A stretch of 17,360 nt of DNA from an uncultured Coprococcus sp. (lineage in GTDB: Bacteria; Bacillota_A; Clostridia; Lachnospirales; Lachnospiraceae): contig CAAGAB010000281.1 in NCBI GenBank assembly GCA_900767685.1, positions 1 through 17,360 on the forward strand, read 5' to 3'. Positions 15,927 through 17,360 of the stretch are shown here, one piece after another. A model generated the notes under the pieces. That model did no database searches. It was given only the letters and a program-made list of their open reading frames with translations, and had not been told where the DNA came from. Position numbers and translations under genes: made by a program. Position 1 is the stretch's first letter. Each line of letters begins with the position of its first letter.

Positions 15927-16257
15927 GTAAACAAGAGATACACAAACAAACCGTAGCAAGTATGTTTTTACAGGCTATAACATGTGTTTACACTAAGAAT
16001 TTTATTACATTGACAATTTACTATTTTTTGTTATTTACTCCCTTTTGTAGTCAGCAATGACTACACCCCCCAATCCCTTAATTGGCGCAGTCGCCTAGCG
16101 GCTGCGCTCCTCCCTAAGACCTTATGGATATAACAGGGTATACTAAAAGAGAGTAGAAGCTTGTCTATGAGACATGTTTCCCATATTAGCTCACAAAAAA
16201 ACTTATATATAAAAGAAGCAGAATCATGAATGCCTAATCATGATTCTGCTTCTTTTA
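15927..16257 (+). ncRNA. Putative structured small RNA, copy B
   Basis: Second copy of the element, offset by 693-697 bp from copy A and about 330 nt long. It has the same order of parts: GUAGUCA-GCAA-UGACUAC (16047-16064; the loop changes from GUAA to GCAA, both GNRA), CCAAU/AUUGG hairpin, GC hairpin, CUCCUCCC, a UAGA/UCUA stem (16154-16167) where copy A has UAAA/UUUA (A-U to G-C compensated), and a terminator. The first 80 nt after the promoter differ most between the copies. The 3' end meets the DUF951 gene tail-to-tail. Confidence 0.55.
16215..16256. terminator. Bidirectional terminator of RNA copy B and the DUF951 gene
   Basis: Perfect 15-bp stem GAAGCAGAATCATGA / TCATGATTCTGCTTC with an 8-nt loop. 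T-rich tails occur on both strands (TTTTATAT on each), so it can stop the RNA from the left and DUF951 transcription from the right. Confidence 0.85.
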
Positions 16258-16304
16258 TATATATTTTTTTATTCTTTTATCTATTCCTTTATCTATTATC
16301 TATA

Positions 16305-16484
16305 TTATTCCTTTATAAATCCTTTAAAATTCTTCTCTACCAGCTTTCTTGGTACCATCACCTGATGATCACAACCCGTACATCTAAGTCTAAAGTCCAT
16401 TCCTACTCGAAGGATCTCCCAGGAATTTGCTCCGCATGGATGAGCTTTTTTTAGCTTAACTATCTGTCCAACATTAAACACCAT
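16305..16484 (-). CDS. DUF951 family protein
   Basis: The 59-residue protein starts MVFNVGQIVKLKKAHPCG and contains EILRVGMDFRLRCTGC and QVMVPR, which match the DUF951 pattern, including the HPCG and RLRCxGC boxes. The three cysteines (one in HPCG, two in CTGC) hint at metal or nucleic-acid contact, but no function has been established for the family as far as I know. ATG at 16484 lies 8 nt after AGGAGG (16493-16498); a GTG at 16490 would be too close to that site. DUF951 genes are small and widespread in Firmicutes. It ends against the bidirectional terminator. The 16499-16620 stretch upstream holds only AT-rich sequence with no promoter that I trust. Confidence 0.9.
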   Translation of the reverse strand: MVFNVGQIVKLKKAHPCGANSWEILRVGMDFRLRCTGCDHQVMVPRKLVEKNFKGFIKE

Positions 16485-16620
16485 ATTCACAACCTCCTAT
16501 TATATCCTCAACTTATTCCTCAACATATTCTCCATACTAGACACTAAGACTCTGTGACTCTCTATATTTTCACTCTTGATGCTATCACTTTATAACTCTC
16601 TATATTACCAACTGCATAAA

Positions 16621-16660
16621 ATACAAAAAGCTGAAACTTTTAAGTTTCAGCTTTTTGTAT
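16621..16660 (-). terminator. Terminator of the tRNA operon
   Basis: A long perfect inverted repeat centred at 16640/16641 (AAAAAGCTGAAACTT / AAGTTTCAGCTTTTT). On the minus strand it lies 4 bp after tRNA-Phe and ends in TTTTTGT. The A/T-rich ends make it bidirectional in principle. Confidence 0.88.
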
Positions 16661-16664
16661 CTAG

Positions 16665-16737
<73 letters not shown>

Positions 16738-16748
16738 TTACATAAAAA

Positions 16749-16822
16749 TAGCGGGGACAGGATTTGAACCTATGACCTTCGGGTTATGAGCCCGACGAGC
16801 TTCCAGACTGCTCCACCCCGCG
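16749..16822 (-). tRNA. Initiator tRNA-fMet (CAT)
   Basis: Acceptor CGCGGGG/CCCCGCT with an unpaired first position (C1 against U72), and an anticodon stem with GGG/CCC pairs around CTCATAA: the initiator marks. Discriminator A; CCA is not encoded. The usual bacterial mismatch is C1-A72. Confidence 0.96.
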
Positions 16823-16836
16823 GCAAAAAAATAAAA

Positions 16837-16918
16837 TGGGCGGAGATGGATTCGAACCATCGAAGCATTACGCAGCAGATTTACAGTCTGTCCCCTTTGG
16901 CCACTCGGGAATCCACCC
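16837..16918 (-). tRNA. tRNA-Tyr (GTA)
   Basis: Class II cloverleaf with a long variable arm; acceptor GGGTGGA/TCCGCCC, anticodon stem GCAGA/TCTGC with loop CTGTAAA, T-loop TTCGAAT. Discriminator A; no encoded CCA. Confidence 0.96.
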
Positions 16919-16963
16919 ATTTATTAAATTAATATCTATAATGCTCTCACATTAAAGATATAG

Positions 16964-17035
16964 AGCCGACTGTCGGAGTCGAACCAACAACCTGCTGATT
17001 ACAAATCAGCTGCTCTGCCATTGAGCCAAGTCGGC
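16964..17035 (-). tRNA. tRNA-Thr (TGT)
   Basis: Acceptor GCCGACT/AGTCGGC, anticodon stem GCTGA/TCAGC with loop TTTGTAA (TGT anticodon), T-loop TTCGACT. Discriminator T; no encoded CCA. Confidence 0.96.
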
Positions 17036-17043
17036 AAAATTGA

Positions 17044-17116
17044 TGGGGCCTACAGGGCTCGAACCTGTGACCCTCTGCTTGTAAGGCAGATGCTCTCCCA
17101 GCTGAGCTAAGACCCC
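17044..17116 (-). tRNA. tRNA-Val (TAC)
   Basis: Acceptor GGGGTCT/AGGCCCC, anticodon stem with loop CTTACAA (TAC anticodon), T-loop TTCGAGC. Discriminator A; no encoded CCA. Confidence 0.96.
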
Positions 17117-17129
17117 ATATATAATTGTA

Positions 17130-17167
17130 TGCTGTTTCCAGCAAGTTATCATCTGGGAAATGATAAC
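17130..17167 (-). other. Two spacer hairpins between tRNA-Asp and tRNA-Val
   Basis: On the minus strand GTTATCAT/ATGATAAC (17145-17167) and TGCTG-GAAA-CAGCA (17130-17143) form hairpins, the latter with a GNRA tetraloop. They probably help processing of the tRNA precursor. Confidence 0.45.
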
Positions 17168-17169
17168 AG

Positions 17170-17243
17170 CGACCCGGATGGGGTTCGAACCCACGACCTC
17201 CGCCGTGACAGGGCGGCGCTCTAACCAGCTGAGCCACCAGGCC
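17170..17243 (-). tRNA. tRNA-Asp (GTC)
   Basis: First tRNA of the operon. Acceptor GGCCTGG/CCGGGTC, anticodon stem CCGCC/GGCGG with loop CTGTCAC (GTC anticodon), T-loop TTCGAAC. Discriminator G, as usual for tRNA-Asp; no encoded CCA. Confidence 0.97.
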
Positions 17244-17306
17244 AATCGCTTTCGCAATTAAGAGATAAACTCTTTTGAAAGGTTTCTCCTTCAAAACTGC
17301 ACATTA

Positions 17307-17335
17307 AATATATCATATCGTATCTGTCTTTTCAA
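17307..17335 (-). promoter_or_regulatory. Sigma-A promoter of the tRNA operon
   Basis: On the minus strand TTGAAA (17330-17335), a 17-bp spacer and TATATT (17307-17312), about 65 bp before tRNA-Asp. The leader can form a hairpin ATTGC-GAAA-GCGAT right before the tRNA. Genes to the right of 17360 could add readthrough. Confidence 0.7.
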
Positions 17336-17360
17336 ATACTTTTTCATCCGATTTCTCTTA

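Noticed and set aside
15135..16260. The duplicated unit as an insertion sequence or MITE
   Set aside because: The copies are in direct orientation, have no terminal inverted repeats shared by both ends, no target duplication and no transposase; each is bounded instead by a promoter and terminator.
16499..16620. TATAAT right next to the DUF951 ribosome site as promoter
   Set aside because: The start would fall inside the ribosome binding site and no -35 is at the right distance.
16947..17294. Minus-strand reading frames over the tRNA cluster
   Set aside because: They span tRNA-Thr, -Val and -Asp and contain the known false peptide strings (for example RGFEPH, SSAGRASALQ) produced by translating tRNA genes.

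Overview
The window looks like chromosomal DNA of a low-to-moderate GC Gram-positive anaerobe of the class Clostridia, most likely a Lachnospiraceae-type gut bacterium. This is inferred from AGGAGG-type ribosome binding sites, GTG/TTG alternative starts, tRNA genes without an encoded CCA, and gene families usual in that group (CdaA/CdaR, NhaC, DUF951, beta-helix surface proteins). I could not run a search, so genus is not claimed. All recognisable protein and tRNA genes lie on the minus strand; the only convincing plus-strand transcription units are two non-coding RNA-like repeats.

Layout on the plus-strand coordinates: (1) 1-1200, the first 400 residues of a secreted surface protein that runs off the left edge; (2) 1407-2855, a family 1 glycoside hydrolase with a LacG-like phosphate-binding signature; (3) 2916-3677, a Sir2 deacylase; (4) 3727-7437, a c-di-AMP operon read in the order orf143 - orf338 - cdaA - cdaR with a good sigma-A promoter at 7494-7522; (5) 7578-12854, a MoxR/Bat operon read moxR - DUF58 - small membrane protein - batA - batB - batC(TPR); (6) 13230-14900, an NhaC-type antiporter with its own promoter, operator-like palindromes and terminator; (7) 15135-16260, a gene-poor region with two direct copies of an approximately 430-bp unit that each carry a promoter, a structured RNA and a terminator, separated by ten 15-bp tandem repeats; (8) 16305-16484, a DUF951 protein; (9) 16665-17243, six tRNA genes read Asp - Val - Thr - Tyr - fMet - Phe from a promoter at 17307-17335, closed by a terminator at 16621-16660.

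How the genes work together: the MoxR ATPase, DUF58 protein and two VWA proteins form the conserved envelope-associated MoxR/Bat chaperone-like system, with the TPR protein as the likely periplasm/exterior-facing partner. Directly downstream is the c-di-AMP synthase and its YbbR-type regulator, preceded by two unrecognised membrane proteins. No strong terminator was seen between the Bat and cda blocks, so readthrough is possible. c-di-AMP controls ion and turgor balance in Gram-positives, and the nearby NhaC antiporter fits that theme, although it has separate signals.

The most unusual part is the 15.1-16.3 kb region. Two sibling RNAs of about 330 nt each have a TTGCAW-N17-TATTAT promoter, a shared upstream 15-bp box at an identical distance from the -35, a GNRA-capped hairpin, a 45-nt identical core, compensatory base changes in two stems and an intrinsic terminator. 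Wobble pairs that only work on the plus strand set the direction. I do not recognise the family.
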